Source: CAVVAY01 sp963746465
GTDB lineage: Bacteria > Actinomycetota > Actinomycetes > JACCUZ01
NCBI GenBank assembly: GCA_963746465.1
Contig: CAVVAY010000002.1
Span: forward strand, 135,174 to 199,173
Length of the DNA stretch: 64,000 bases
Direction of reading: 5' to 3'
Position 1 is the first letter of the stretch. Every line of letters begins with the position of its first letter. The notes beneath the pieces were generated by a model. It worked only from the letters and a program-made list of their open reading frames with translations, was not told where the DNA came from and did not search any database. This document shows, piece by piece, positions 35,521-44,970 of this stretch. The position numbers were made by a program, and so were the translations under genes.

Positions 35521-37056
35521 TCAGACGGTGAAGTCGACGCCCTGCGCCAGCGGGAGCTCGCCGCTGTAGTTGATGGTGTTGGTGGCGCGTCGCATGTAGG
35601 CCTTCCACGAGTCCGAGCCGGACTCGCGCCCGCCGCCGGTCTCCTTCTGGCCGCCGAACGCACCGCCGATCTCGGCGCCGGAGGTCCCGATGTTCACGTT
35701 GACGATGCCGCAGTCGGCGCCGTCGGCCGCCATGAACCGCTCGGCCTCGGCCTGGTCCGAGGTGAAGATCGAGGACGACAGTCCCTGCGGCACCCCGTTC
35801 TGCAGCGCGATCGCCTCCTCGAGGTCGCTGTAGGTCAGCACGTGCAGCAGCGGAGCGAACGTCTCCCGGCGTACGACGTCGCCCTGCCGGGCAGCCCGGG
35901 CCACCGAGGGCGCCACGTAGTAGGCGTCGGGGGCGGCGTCGGCCAGCTGACGGTCGCCACCGACCAGGACCTCGCCCCCGTCGGCTCGTACGTCGTCGAG
36001 GGCCGACTGCAGCGCTGAGTAGGCCTTCTCGTTGACCAGCGGCCCGACCAGCGTGCCCTGCTCGAACGGGTTGCCGACCGGCAGCCGACGGTACGCGGCC
36101 ACAACCTTGTCGAGCAGCGGGTCGGCCACGCTCTCGTGCACGATCATCCGGCGCAACGACGTGCAGCGCTGGCCCGCGGTGCCCGCCGCCGCGAACACGA
36201 TGCCGCGCACCGCCAGGTCCAGGTCGGCGGACGGCGTCACGACGGTCGCGTTGTTCCCACCGAGCTCCAGCAGGCTGGTGCCGAACCGCGCCGCGACCCG
36301 CGGGCCGACGGCGCGACCCATCCGCACGGAGCCGGTCGCGCTCACGAGCGGCACCAGGGTGTTGTCGACCAGCCGCTCCGCCACGGCTGCGTCACCGAGG
36401 ACGAGCTGGCCCAGGCCGTCCGGTGCCCCGACGTCGGCAGCCGCCCGGTCCAGCAGTGCCGTGCAGGCCAGCGCCGTGAGCGGGGTCAGCTCGGAGGGCT
36501 TCCACACGACGGTGTCGCCGCAGACCAGCGCCACCGCGGTGTTCCACGACCACACCGCCACCGGGAAGTTGAACGCGCTGATCACACCGACGACTCCGAG
36601 CGGGTGCCAGGTCTCCATCAGCCGGTGACCCGGGCGCTCCGACGGCATCGTCTGGCCGTACAGCTGGCGCGACAGGCCGACCGCGAAGTCGCAGATGTCG
36701 ACCATCTCCTGCACCTCGCCGCGCGCCTCCGACCGGATCTTGCCGACCTCCAGCGACACCAGGTCGGCCAGGTCGTCGAGGTTCTCGCGCAGCAGCTCGC
36801 CGAGCCGCTTGACCAGCGCGCCGCGTACTGGGGCCGGCGTGACCCGCCAGGTCAGGAACGCCTCGTGGGCCGCCTCGACGGCGCGGTCCACGTCGTCGGT
36901 GCTCGACCACGGGACCGGCAGCAGGTCGGCGCCGGTGATCGGCGTCCGCGAGCCGGCGTCCCCACGCAGCGACGCCAGGTCGACCCCGCACCGTCCGAGC
37001 GCCTTGCGGGCCAGGTCGCGCAGCTCGTCCGCGTCGGGCAGCGTGGTCGTGCTCAT
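35521..37056 (-). CDS. Aldehyde dehydrogenase, L-aminoadipate-semialdehyde type (ALDH7-like)
   Basis: A 511-residue NAD(P)-dependent dehydrogenase. The catalytic Cys lies in GTAGQRCTSLRR and the general base Glu in LLELGGNNA. VVGVISAFNFPVAVWSWNTA and AEIGGAFGGQKETGGGRESGSDSWK are characteristic of the ALDH7/AmaB branch that oxidises alpha-aminoadipate semialdehyde. Together with the FAD enzyme and HglS encoded next to it, it fits lysine breakdown through 2-aminoadipate and 2-oxoadipate. One base separates it from the FAD gene. Confidence 0.88.
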   Translation of the reverse strand: MSTTTLPDADELRDLARKALGRCGVDLASLRGDAGSRTPITGADLLPVPWSSTDDVDRAVEAAHEAFLTWRVTPAPVRGALVKRLGELLRENLDDLADLVSLEVGKIRSEARGEVQEMVDICDFAVGLSRQLYGQTMPSERPGHRLMETWHPLGVVGVISAFNFPVAVWSWNTAVALVCGDTVVWKPSELTPLTALACTALLDRAAADVGAPDGLGQLVLGDAAVAERLVDNTLVPLVSATGSVRMGRAVGPRVAARFGTSLLELGGNNATVVTPSADLDLAVRGIVFAAAGTAGQRCTSLRRMIVHESVADPLLDKVVAAYRRLPVGNPFEQGTLVGPLVNEKAYSALQSALDDVRADGGEVLVGGDRQLADAAPDAYYVAPSVARAARQGDVVRRETFAPLLHVLTYSDLEEAIALQNGVPQGLSSSIFTSDQAEAERFMAADGADCGIVNVNIGTSGAEIGGAFGGQKETGGGRESGSDSWKAYMRRATNTINYSGELPLAQGVDFTV

Positions 37057-37057
37057 C

Positions 37058-38440
37058 TCAGCTCTCCTTCGTCGTCAGCGCCTGGCGCAGCGCTTCGGTC
37101 CCGAGCAGACCGTACGGGTCCAGCACCCGCTTGACGGCCGCCAGGGTCGCGCGGGCAGCGGGCTGCTCGTGCGCCGCCCACCATTCGACGTTGGCGGGGC
37201 CCAGACCGTGCTCGGCGGAGAACGACCCGCCGTGCCGCTCGACCAACGCGTACACGGTCTCGCGAAGCGTCGCCGCGGCCGCCGGGTCGTGGTCCGGCGG
37301 CAGCACCACGTTCAGGTGCAGTCCCCCGTCACCCACGTGACCGAAGTCGGCGAGCACCGCGCCGGGCACCTCTCGGCGTACGACGTCGGCCACCTCGGCC
37401 CGGGCGGCGACCAGGGCCGACCGCGGGAGCGAGACGTCCATGCCCAGCACGGTGCCAGCACGGGCCAGCGCCTCGCTCACGCCGTGCCGCAGGCCCCAGG
37501 CCCGCTCGACCGGCAGCACCGCGGCGTCGTCGACGAGATCACCCAGCGACTCCAGGGCGGCCAGCAGCGCGTCACGCGCACCGTCGCCTTCGGCCTCCAC
37601 CAGCAGCGCCAGCTCCGGTTCCCGGCCGGGGAACGGATCGCTCACCGCGTCTATGTGGCGCACCGTCAGCCGGATGGCTTCACCGGACAGCAGCTCGAGC
37701 GCACCGAGTCGCGGCCCGAGCACCCGCTCCAGGGCGGCCACGACCTCGAGCAGAGCCCCGCGGGGAAGGAGCAGAGCCGTGGCCCGCTCGGCCGGCCGGT
37801 GCGCGAGCTCGAGCGTCGCCGCGGTCACCACCCCGAGCAGACCTGCGGAGCCGACCATGAGGTCGGTGAGCCGCAGCGAGTCGTTCTTCTTGCGCAGCGG
37901 TCGCAGGTCGCCGAGCACGGTCGCTTCGGCGTCGGCCAGCACAACCTGGACGCCGAGCAGCCTGCGCCGCACGTCGCCGTGCCGCAGCACCCGACAACCG
38001 CCGGCATTGGTGGCGACCACACCTCCCACGCTCGCGTCGGCCGACAGGTCGATCGGCAGCTCCAGCCCGTGCGGCGCGGCAGCCTCCGCCACACCAGACA
38101 ACAGCACTCCCGCGGCGGCGGTCACGGCACGGTCGTCGACGTGCACCTCGAGCTGTGTTACCAACCGCTCGGTGCTCAGCACCCCGACCGAGCCGCTGAG
38201 GCCGGGCACCGACGCGCCGACCAGCCCGGTGTTCGCGCCCTGCGCCACCAGGGGCACCCGGTGCTGGACCGCCCATCGCACGACGGCCCGCACCTGCTCC
38301 AGGTCGCCCGGCCGCGCCACGAAGGCGGCCCGGCCGCGGGCACCCCGCCACGGCTGCTCGTACGCCGACAGGTCGTCGTCCGGGCCCAGCACGGCACCGT
38401 CGGGCAGCCCGGCGGCGAACGACCGAAGATCGATCGTCAC
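37058..38440 (-). CDS. FAD-linked dehydrogenase, probable D-2-hydroxyglutarate dehydrogenase
   Basis: A 460-residue FAD_binding_4 enzyme. The flavin-binding segment VPLVAQGANTGLVGASVPG (about 60-80), NAGGCRVLRHGDVRR, and the C-terminal HVGDGGLHLNVVLPP and SAEHGLGPANVEW all match the D-2-hydroxyacid dehydrogenase group. GTG 38440 overlaps the hglS stop (GTGA), so the two are coupled. Since HglS yields D-2-hydroxyglutarate, conversion to 2-oxoglutarate is the natural role; D-lactate or glycolate oxidation cannot be excluded. Confidence 0.83.
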   Translation of the reverse strand: MTIDLRSFAAGLPDGAVLGPDDDLSAYEQPWRGARGRAAFVARPGDLEQVRAVVRWAVQHRVPLVAQGANTGLVGASVPGLSGSVGVLSTERLVTQLEVHVDDRAVTAAAGVLLSGVAEAAAPHGLELPIDLSADASVGGVVATNAGGCRVLRHGDVRRRLLGVQVVLADAEATVLGDLRPLRKKNDSLRLTDLMVGSAGLLGVVTAATLELAHRPAERATALLLPRGALLEVVAALERVLGPRLGALELLSGEAIRLTVRHIDAVSDPFPGREPELALLVEAEGDGARDALLAALESLGDLVDDAAVLPVERAWGLRHGVSEALARAGTVLGMDVSLPRSALVAARAEVADVVRREVPGAVLADFGHVGDGGLHLNVVLPPDHDPAAAATLRETVYALVERHGGSFSAEHGLGPANVEWWAAHEQPAARATLAAVKRVLDPYGLLGTEALRQALTTKES

Positions 38441-39783
38441 GGCATCGTCCCGAGTGCGGCCCGCACCTGCGACCACGACTCATCGACCTGCACCTGGTAC
38501 AGCTTCATCGGGTCGTGCACGTCGCGCCCGAGTGCGCCGGCCAGCCAGTCGAGGTCCCGCTGCACACCTTCCATCGTCGCGTCGGCACTGCCGTCGTCGG
38601 TCAGGTTGGAGTGGAAGATGCCGGCCGCCGACCGGGGCAGGAAGTCCTCGTAGACGACGGGCTCGAGGCGGACCCATCCCTCGTCGACCAGGGCATCGGC
38701 GTCCTCAGGTGCCCGTCGGCCGGCCCGCGCCAGCTCGGGCGCGGTCGGCGCGACGGTGGCCGTGAACCATGCCAGGTCCCGGCGGGCCAGCTCCCGCTCG
38801 GTGCCCGGCAGCTCGGCCGACCAGGCCGCCGGATCGGGCGGCAGCGTGTCGACCACGTCCCGCCCGGCCGGAGTCAGCGCGATGCCGCGCGCCTCGACCT
38901 CACCGAACCGCACCCGGAGCTCGCCGGGCGCGACCCGGCCGTCCGGCGCACGCATCATCCGCGGCTCGGCGAGCGCCCGGAACGACGTCTGACGCAGCAG
39001 CACGTCCGGGCCGTCCCATCGGGGCGGCCCCTGGATCTCGTCGATCATCTCGATGCCGCGCTCCTGCATCCGTCCGTAGAGCAGGTCGATGTCGAGCACC
39101 CGCGGGGTCAGGTGGTTGACGTGCGTGCTCGCCACCCCGGCGATGTCGGCGGCGACGGCAGACACCGCGGACAGCTCGTCGTACCAGGCACGGTCGATCG
39201 GTTCCGAGGACAGCGCGAACGCTCCCGTCGCCAGGTCGACGAACCGCTCGGCCCGGTCGTCGTCGAGGCCACCGTCGGCCGCAGCGCTGTCGGCGAGCAC
39301 GAGCAGCTCCGGGGGGAACAAGACCCGCTGATCGACGAACCTCCGCACCCGAGCCTGCAGGTCGGCGTCGAAGAACCGTCGGTCCTCGGGCACCAGCACC
39401 GAGGTGAAGACCCGGAACGGGTTGTGAGCCAGCTCGGCACGGTCGACCGGCCGGAACGCCGTCGACACGATCGGCAGCGGCGTGGGCTCCGCGTCCCGGA
39501 GGTCGTAGAACCCCACCGGCGCCATCCCCATCGCGGCGAACAGGCGGCCGACCTGCGCGAGCTCCTGCTGGCTGCCCACCCGGATCGCGCCGTGCCGCTC
39601 GGCGGTGACCCGGTCGATGCTGCCGAGGCGCTCGGCCGCACTACCCTCGCGGTCCAGGACCTCCCCGTTCACCTGCTGGGCGACCTCGACCAGTGTGGTG
39701 TACGCCGGCACCTCGCCGCCGTACATGACCGACAGCCGACGGGCGAACTCCGCCCGCAGGTCGGTCGTGGTCGAGAAGGCCAT
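38437..39783 (-). CDS. hglS: 2-oxoadipate dioxygenase/decarboxylase HglS (DUF1338)
   Basis: A 448-residue member of the former DUF1338 family, a VOC-fold iron enzyme turning 2-oxoadipate into D-2-hydroxyglutarate. The first metal His and substrate Arg are in ERHGAIR (about 72-78), the second His in STHVNHLTPR, and the acidic ligand in PVVYEDFLPRSAAGIF. MYGGEVPAYTTLVEVAQQVN is the family N-terminus. ATG 39783 is 14 bp from the divergent methyltransferase start. It is the first gene of a three-gene module with D-2-hydroxyglutarate dehydrogenase and aminoadipate-semialdehyde dehydrogenase. Confidence 0.9.
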   Translation of the reverse strand: MAFSTTTDLRAEFARRLSVMYGGEVPAYTTLVEVAQQVNGEVLDREGSAAERLGSIDRVTAERHGAIRVGSQQELAQVGRLFAAMGMAPVGFYDLRDAEPTPLPIVSTAFRPVDRAELAHNPFRVFTSVLVPEDRRFFDADLQARVRRFVDQRVLFPPELLVLADSAAADGGLDDDRAERFVDLATGAFALSSEPIDRAWYDELSAVSAVAADIAGVASTHVNHLTPRVLDIDLLYGRMQERGIEMIDEIQGPPRWDGPDVLLRQTSFRALAEPRMMRAPDGRVAPGELRVRFGEVEARGIALTPAGRDVVDTLPPDPAAWSAELPGTERELARRDLAWFTATVAPTAPELARAGRRAPEDADALVDEGWVRLEPVVYEDFLPRSAAGIFHSNLTDDGSADATMEGVQRDLDWLAGALGRDVHDPMKLYQVQVDESWSQVRAALGTMP

Positions 39784-39797
39784 GGAAGGAGCATCTC

Positions 39798-40433
39798 GTG
39801 ACCCGCTGGACCGACGCCACGGGCGGGGGCAGCGGACGCGACTACGCCGCCAGGTTCGACGCCCTCGCAGCCTCCGGCACGGATGTCCACGGCGAGGCGA
39901 CCCTGTGCGCCGCGTTGGTGCCCCCCGGCTCCCGGGTGCTGGACGCCGGCTGCGGCACCGGCCGGGTCGCGATCCGGCTGGCCGAGCTCGGCTACGACTG
40001 CACGGGGGTCGACGTCGACGCCTCCATGCTCGCGGTCGCACGGGAGCGTGCACCGGACCAGACCTGGGTCGAGGCCGACCTCAGCACCCTCGACCTGCTC
40101 GCGGCCGGCCACCCGCCGTACGAGCTGGTGGTGCTCGCCGGGAACGTAGTGCCGCTGGTGGCACCCGGCACCGAGCAGGCCGTGGTCGCGCAGGTTGCCC
40201 GGCACGTGCGCGGCGGCGGGTTGCTCGTGGTGGGCTTCGGGCTGGACCGCGCGCACCTACCGCCGGCCGCCGCGCTGCTCGACCTGGCGGAGTACGACGC
40301 GTGGTGCCAGGTCGCCGGGCTCGTGCCGGTCCGCCGGCTGGCCACCTGGGACGGCCAGCCCTACGACGGCGGCGGGTATGCCGTCAGCATCCACACCCGT
40401 CCGGGATCATCCGACGCGTTCCCGCCGGCGTAG
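39798..40433 (+). CDS. Class I SAM-dependent methyltransferase
   Basis: A 211-residue methyltransferase. Motif I is VLDAGCGTGRVAIRLAE (about 46-62), followed by GVDVDASML and the VVLAGNVVPLV segment. GTG 39798 starts just ahead of a short DYAARFDALAASG helix. It is divergent from hglS with 14 bp between starts. The last 27 bp overlap the end of the convergent MMPL gene. The substrate is unknown. Confidence 0.88.
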   Translation: MTRWTDATGGGSGRDYAARFDALAASGTDVHGEATLCAALVPPGSRVLDAGCGTGRVAIRLAELGYDCTGVDVDASMLAVARERAPDQTWVEADLSTLDLLAAGHPPYELVVLAGNVVPLVAPGTEQAVVAQVARHVRGGGLLVVGFGLDRAHLPPAAALLDLAEYDAWCQVAGLVPVRRLATWDGQPYDGGGYAVSIHTRPGSSDAFPPA

Positions 40434-42581
40434 CCCCACCGGCCACCAGACCCGGTCGTCTAGCTCGTGCACGAGGGCCGGGACCAGCAGCGACCGCACG
40501 ATCAACGTGTCCAGCAGCACGCCGAACGCAACCGCGAACCCGAGCTCGGCGAACGGCACCAGCGGCAGCACCCCGAGGGCCGAGAAAGTCGCGGCCAGCA
40601 CCACCCCGGCCGAGGTGATGACGCCGCCGGTGACGGCGAGGCCCTTCAGGGTCCCCCGCCGGGTGCCGTGGACCTTCGCCTCCTCGCGCACGCGGGTCAT
40701 CAGGAAGATGTTGTAGTCGATCCCCAGTGCCACCAGGAACACGAACGCGAAGAGCGGGAAGGACGGATCGGTGCCGGCGAAGTCGAAGACGTGCTCGAAC
40801 ACCAGGGCGCAGACTCCCAGGGTGGCCAGGAAGGACAGCACGACGGTGGCGACCAGCAGCAGAGGCGCCACGACCGCTCGCAGCAGCAGTGCGAGCACCA
40901 GGAAGATGACGACCAGGATCGCCGGGATGATCACCCTGGTGTCGCGGGCGGACTCCTGCTTGATGTCGTAGACGACAGCAGTGCCACCGCCCACCAGCAC
41001 GTCGGTGCTGACCTCGTCGACGGCATCCCGCAGGTGCAGCACCGTGTCCTCGGCCTCGGTGCTGTCCGACGCCGCGGTCAGCACGGCTTCGACCTGGACC
41101 TTGCCGTCGACCACCTTCGGCGGCCCGGACGACTCCGTCGGTGCCGCCGACCCTTCAGCCGTCGGCGGGGCATCCGTCACCAGCTGCGCATCGGCGACGC
41201 CGTCGACGCCACGCACCAGATCGAGCAGCGCTTCCCCGTCGGCCTGGTCACCGATCACGCTCACCGGCACGCCCGACCCCGCCGGGTAGTGCCGCGCGAG
41301 AACTTCCTGCCCCTGCACCGAGTCGACATCGGTGGTGAACTGCTCGGCCGTGGTCAGTCCGTCGGCGTCCAGCTGGGTGGTGAACAGCGCGGCAGCGGCG
41401 AGCACCAGGGCAGTCGCGATCCACACGGCGCGCGACCGCCGGCCGACCAGCGACGAGACACGACCCCAGATGCCGCGCTCGTGGTCGACCTCGTCGTCGT
41501 GCCGTGGCACGAACGGGAAGAACCAGTAGCGGCCGAACACCATCAGCAGGGCCGGCAGGAACAGCAGCATGGAGGCGACAGCGCAGGCGATGCCGATCGC
41601 GCCGACCGGCCCCAGCGACTTGTTGGAGTTCAGGTCGGAGAGCAACAGGCAGAGCAGCCCGAGGATGACGGTGGCGCCGGAGGCGACCACGGGCGGGAAG
41701 GCCCCACGCAGCGCGCCCTTCATGGCCACCGTCCAGGAGTCCTCGCGGTGCAGCTCCTCCTTGAACCGGCTGATCAGCAGCAGGGCGTAGTCGGTGCTGG
41801 CGCCCAGCACGAGCACCGAGAGGATGCCCTGGCTCTGCCCGTCGACGGTGAGGACTCCCGCTTTGGCGACCAGGTAGACCACGGCCTGAGCCAGCACCAG
41901 GGCCATCCCGGCCGCCATCAGGACGGGCAGGAAGACCGGGCTGCGGTAGATCAGCAGCAGGATGACAAGGATCACGCCGACCGTCGTGAACAGCAGCTTG
42001 CCGTCGATGCCCTCGAAGGCGGCAGCGAAGTCGGCGAACTGTCCGCCCGGGCCGGTGACGTAGCTCGGCAGACCGTCGACGGCGCCGGCGTCGGCGACGT
42101 CCTCCACGATGCCCGGCAGCGTCTCGAACGCCGAGTTGTCACCGGGTAGCGGGAGCACCACCTGGACGGCGTCGCCGTCCTCGCTGGGGATCGGCGGAGA
42201 CGGGTCCCCGGCAATGCCGTCGACCTCTGCCAGTCGGTCCCGTGCCTCAGCGACCGCAGCGAGGTCGGCCTGGGTCAGACCGCCGGTGCGCTCCCAGACG
42301 ATCAGGGCGGGGATGTCCTGGTCACCGGCGAACCTGGTCTCCAGCTCGAGGGACTTTGTCGACTCGGCCGAGTCGGGCAGGAACGCGGCCTGATCGTTCT
42401 CCGTGATGCTGGTCAGCTTCCCGGAGAGCGTGCCGGCGATCGGTGCCACCACGAAGATCGCGACGAGCAGCACCACGGCCGGCAGCAGGACGCGGCGCCA
42501 GTTGATGCGGCGCCGCGGTGGCCGGGGACCTTCCTTCTCCGGACGTGCTTCCGCCTCGACCAGCCGGTCCTCGCTCGCCAT
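40407..42581 (-). CDS. MMPL-family (RND-type) transporter
   Basis: A 724-residue exporter with two repeats of one TM helix, a large outer domain, and five clustered TM helices. Landmarks are GASTDYALLLISRFKEEL in the first repeat and LGIDYNIFLMTRVREEA in the second, both typical MMPL proton-relay regions. ATG 42581 is preferred because AGGAG lies 9-10 nt upstream; an ATG at 42650 would add 23 residues without a ribosome site. MMPL proteins move lipids or drugs across the membrane; the substrate here is not known. The 3' end overlaps the convergent methyltransferase gene by 27 bp. Confidence 0.9.
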   Translation of the reverse strand: MASEDRLVEAEARPEKEGPRPPRRRINWRRVLLPAVVLLVAIFVVAPIAGTLSGKLTSITENDQAAFLPDSAESTKSLELETRFAGDQDIPALIVWERTGGLTQADLAAVAEARDRLAEVDGIAGDPSPPIPSEDGDAVQVVLPLPGDNSAFETLPGIVEDVADAGAVDGLPSYVTGPGGQFADFAAAFEGIDGKLLFTTVGVILVILLLIYRSPVFLPVLMAAGMALVLAQAVVYLVAKAGVLTVDGQSQGILSVLVLGASTDYALLLISRFKEELHREDSWTVAMKGALRGAFPPVVASGATVILGLLCLLLSDLNSNKSLGPVGAIGIACAVASMLLFLPALLMVFGRYWFFPFVPRHDDEVDHERGIWGRVSSLVGRRSRAVWIATALVLAAAALFTTQLDADGLTTAEQFTTDVDSVQGQEVLARHYPAGSGVPVSVIGDQADGEALLDLVRGVDGVADAQLVTDAPPTAEGSAAPTESSGPPKVVDGKVQVEAVLTAASDSTEAEDTVLHLRDAVDEVSTDVLVGGGTAVVYDIKQESARDTRVIIPAILVVIFLVLALLLRAVVAPLLLVATVVLSFLATLGVCALVFEHVFDFAGTDPSFPLFAFVFLVALGIDYNIFLMTRVREEAKVHGTRRGTLKGLAVTGGVITSAGVVLAATFSALGVLPLVPFAELGFAVAFGVLLDTLIVRSLLVPALVHELDDRVWWPVGLRRRERVG

Positions 42582-42683
42582 CGTGTCCCGCTCCTCTGCT
42601 CTGCCGACGCCCGCCATGCTCTCCAGACCGGCGAGCGCTGCGGAACTCATCGCACCCGATCGTTGCCGAATCGTCCCCCAGGG

Positions 42684-43379
42684 CTACTGCAGCAGGCTGA
42701 CGCCGCGGGCGATCACGATGACCGACAGCATCAGCGCCGACACCGACTCGGTCGCCATCAGCATCTTGGCACGGTGCGTCAGCGGCATCGTGTCGGTCGG
42801 GCTGAACGCCGAGGAGTTGGTCACCGATGTGTAGAAGTAGTCCAGGAATGCCGGGGACCAGTCCGAGTGCGCGGCCGACCGCTTGGCGACCTCGTCGATC
42901 GCGTCCTCGTCCTCGTCCTGGGGGAACCTGAAGTCGGCCGCCGGCAGCTGCGAGCGCGGTTCGCGGGTGCGCACGACAGGACCTCCCCGGTCGATCTCCC
43001 AGTAGGCCAGCGCGAACACGATGATGTTCGTCAGCCAGACCTGCGCGGCGCCGATCAGCAGCGCGCCGCCGTTCTTCGCCGAGCCGTTGACCAGGGTGTC
43101 GACGAGCAGCACCAGGGCGATGGTGTTCGCCAGGGCGATCAGCAGGATCAGCCCGATCGAGACGAAACGGAGCTGCCGGCTCTCGCGGGTCATCCGGTGC
43201 GGGTTTCCCACCAGCAGCGGCACGAGGAGCACCACCTCCAGTACCGGGATCAGGTAGCGCGGGCCGAAGACCAGCGCGCTCGGCAGTGCGGCGTACAGGA
43301 CCACCGCCGCCACGACGGCCACCGCCGCGGCGTACCGGGACTCGCCCGGGTGCTCCCGCTTCTCGGCGCCCCTGGTCAC
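42684..43379 (-). CDS. Membrane protein with channel-like C-terminal helices
   Basis: About 231 residues with hydrophobic helices near 18-35, 37-55, 70-90, 105-130 and 200-225. The segment FYTSVTNSSAFSPTDTMPLT before the final helix resembles the pore-loop region of small two-helix channels, though the K+-channel GYG filter is absent. The start is uncertain: GTG 43379 was chosen, while GTG 43463 is also in frame. The gene stands alone between MMPL and a terminator. Function unknown. Confidence 0.65.
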   Translation of the reverse strand: MTRGAEKREHPGESRYAAAVAVVAAVVLYAALPSALVFGPRYLIPVLEVVLLVPLLVGNPHRMTRESRQLRFVSIGLILLIALANTIALVLLVDTLVNGSAKNGGALLIGAAQVWLTNIIVFALAYWEIDRGGPVVRTREPRSQLPAADFRFPQDEDEDAIDEVAKRSAAHSDWSPAFLDYFYTSVTNSSAFSPTDTMPLTHRAKMLMATESVSALMLSVIVIARGVSLLQ

Positions 43380-43468
43380 CGGGAGTTCCGCTCTGGAGGC
43401 GACGGTGAGGTCATGCCGCCAGCGTCGCACCGGCACGCCCGGCGACCCCGCAGGCGCGCGCACAACAA

Positions 43469-43500
43469 CGACGCCCCCGACCGTGGGGTCGGGGGCGTCG
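43469..43500 (-). terminator. Strong hairpin terminator
   Basis: A perfect 14-bp GC-rich stem (43469-43482 with 43487-43500) and a GTGG loop, 20-51 nt after the stop of the Tat-exported isomerase. On the minus strand it is followed by TTGTTGTG, a partial T tract. Confidence 0.85.
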
Positions 43501-43519
43501 CTGTGGGGGCCGTGGGTCG

Positions 43520-44809
43520 CTAGCCGCGCAGCCCGTTCATGTTGGCGGCACTGATCGCGGTGAAGCGCAGGGAGCGGCCCGGGTCAGCGGCTCCACCGGG
43601 TGCGTTGTCCTGCTCGTAGTTCGGGTTGTGCGAGCCCTTCGCGCCCTGCTCCTTGAAGAACGTCCTGTAGTCGATGTCGGCGGTGGGGGCCCCGAACGGC
43701 ACCATCGTGTAGCCGTCGCCGACGCCGGGTGCTTGAGCGGTGCGATCGCCGTCCTTGGCGTGGTACAGCGGGTAGCGATGGGTCTGCTTCGCCACCGTCG
43801 CCAGCGGGTCGAAGATGTCCTCGACGCGCTGCCCGTTGACGTCGTACCGCCAGCGGTGCTGGTGCTGCGCCACGTGCGCCCAGTAGATGTCCATCTCGAC
43901 CACGACCAGATCGGGGTCGGTGACGTCCAGGTAGTGCTGCATCAGTCGCTTGCCCGACTCGGCCCGCACCTGGGTCGGTGCGATCGGGGCGCCGGTGACC
44001 CGGTCCTGGGTCACGGTCACGATCGGGCCGTCCTGCAGGAAGTTGTACGCCGGCGAGTGGTTGTGGGTGTACATGTGGATGCCGAACTGGTTGACGCTGA
44101 TCTGGTTGAGGGCCGTCCACTTCTCGCCTGCGAGCGTCCACGGCTCGATGTTCCGGTTGCCCGCGTTGGTCGGGTCCCCGCCGGTGCCCAGGTACGGCGT
44201 GCCCAGGATCGTCCCGAACTCCAGCTCGGTCTGGAACCGAAGCAGGTCAGCCGCGGACATGGCGCCACCGGAGCTGCCCGGCCCGTCCCACGTGTTCGGG
44301 ATGAAGCCGTGGTTGCCGATCGCCTCGAGACCGTTGTCGTCGAGGAGGCCGCGCAGGGTCCGCGCATAGGCCAGGTAAGCCGCCCGCCCGGCGGCGTTGC
44401 CGTCGTTCGGGTAGGCGGCCGTGCCACCCGGGTTCGCGGCGTTCTGCCCGTAGCCGGCGAACTCGACCTGCTCGATGCCGACCCTGGCCAGGTACTCGAA
44501 GAGCTCCTTCCACCCACCGGGCAGCGGCACCAGCGGACCCAGGTCGGTGGGGTCGGCCGGGAAGTTGGCGCCGCCGAGGTAGCCCATCGTCGGCGAGCCG
44601 GTAGCGATGGCCAGCCGGCCGGGGACGTCACGCTGGGTGTAGGTGATCGTGCCGACCTTGGACGCCGGGATCAGCCGCCCGTTGCCGCTGCCTGCCTTCG
44701 GCGCCGCGAAGGCGCTCACCGGGCCAATCGGCGCCAGTGCCACGGCGGCGGCGCCGCCGACACCGAGCTTGAGCATGGACCTACGGCTGAGGTTGTGGTT
44801 CGAAGCCAT
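43520..44809 (-). CDS. Tat-exported sugar isomerase/epimerase-like TIM-barrel protein
   Basis: A 429-residue protein. The twin-arginine signal is SRRSMLKLGVGGAAAVALAP with a cleavage-like AFAA near residue 35. The mature part is an AP-endonuclease-2-type TIM barrel: VGIEQVEFAGYG, EAIGNHGFIP, FGIHMYTHNHSPAY and VVVEMDIYWAHVAQ, with the acidic and His residues expected for a divalent metal site. It is the last gene of the sugar cluster, separated from its relatives by a possible own promoter. Its substrate must be handled outside the membrane, for example a keto-sugar or keto-glycoside. Confidence 0.85.
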   Translation of the reverse strand: MASNHNLSRRSMLKLGVGGAAAVALAPIGPVSAFAAPKAGSGNGRLIPASKVGTITYTQRDVPGRLAIATGSPTMGYLGGANFPADPTDLGPLVPLPGGWKELFEYLARVGIEQVEFAGYGQNAANPGGTAAYPNDGNAAGRAAYLAYARTLRGLLDDNGLEAIGNHGFIPNTWDGPGSSGGAMSAADLLRFQTELEFGTILGTPYLGTGGDPTNAGNRNIEPWTLAGEKWTALNQISVNQFGIHMYTHNHSPAYNFLQDGPIVTVTQDRVTGAPIAPTQVRAESGKRLMQHYLDVTDPDLVVVEMDIYWAHVAQHQHRWRYDVNGQRVEDIFDPLATVAKQTHRYPLYHAKDGDRTAQAPGVGDGYTMVPFGAPTADIDYRTFFKEQGAKGSHNPNYEQDNAPGGAADPGRSLRFTAISAANMNGLRG

Positions 44810-44930
44810 CTACGCCTCCTTGCGCGCTCCCACGGGAGTACGCATCGACCGGATTGTCCGTGCCCGCATCACGGTCGAGTTGCTGGGACGCTAACGGGCT
44901 GTGCCCGGTGTGGGGAAGACCTTTCGGTGG

Positions 44931-44967
44931 AACTTCTCGAAAGTTTTGCTCTACGCCGACAAAGTGC
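44931..44967 (-). promoter_or_regulatory. Candidate operator upstream of the Tat-exported isomerase
   Basis: AACTT (44931-44935) and AAGTT (44941-44945) form an inverted repeat, followed by GACAAAGTGC (44958-44967). The latter 10-mer recurs upstream of the ROK regulator at 52386-52395, suggesting a shared regulator. Confidence 0.45.
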
Positions 44968-44970
44968 CGC

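Noticed and set aside
42684..43379. Potassium channel.
   Set aside because: Helix pair and pore-loop-like TNSSAFSPTDT are suggestive, but the selectivity-filter GYG is missing.
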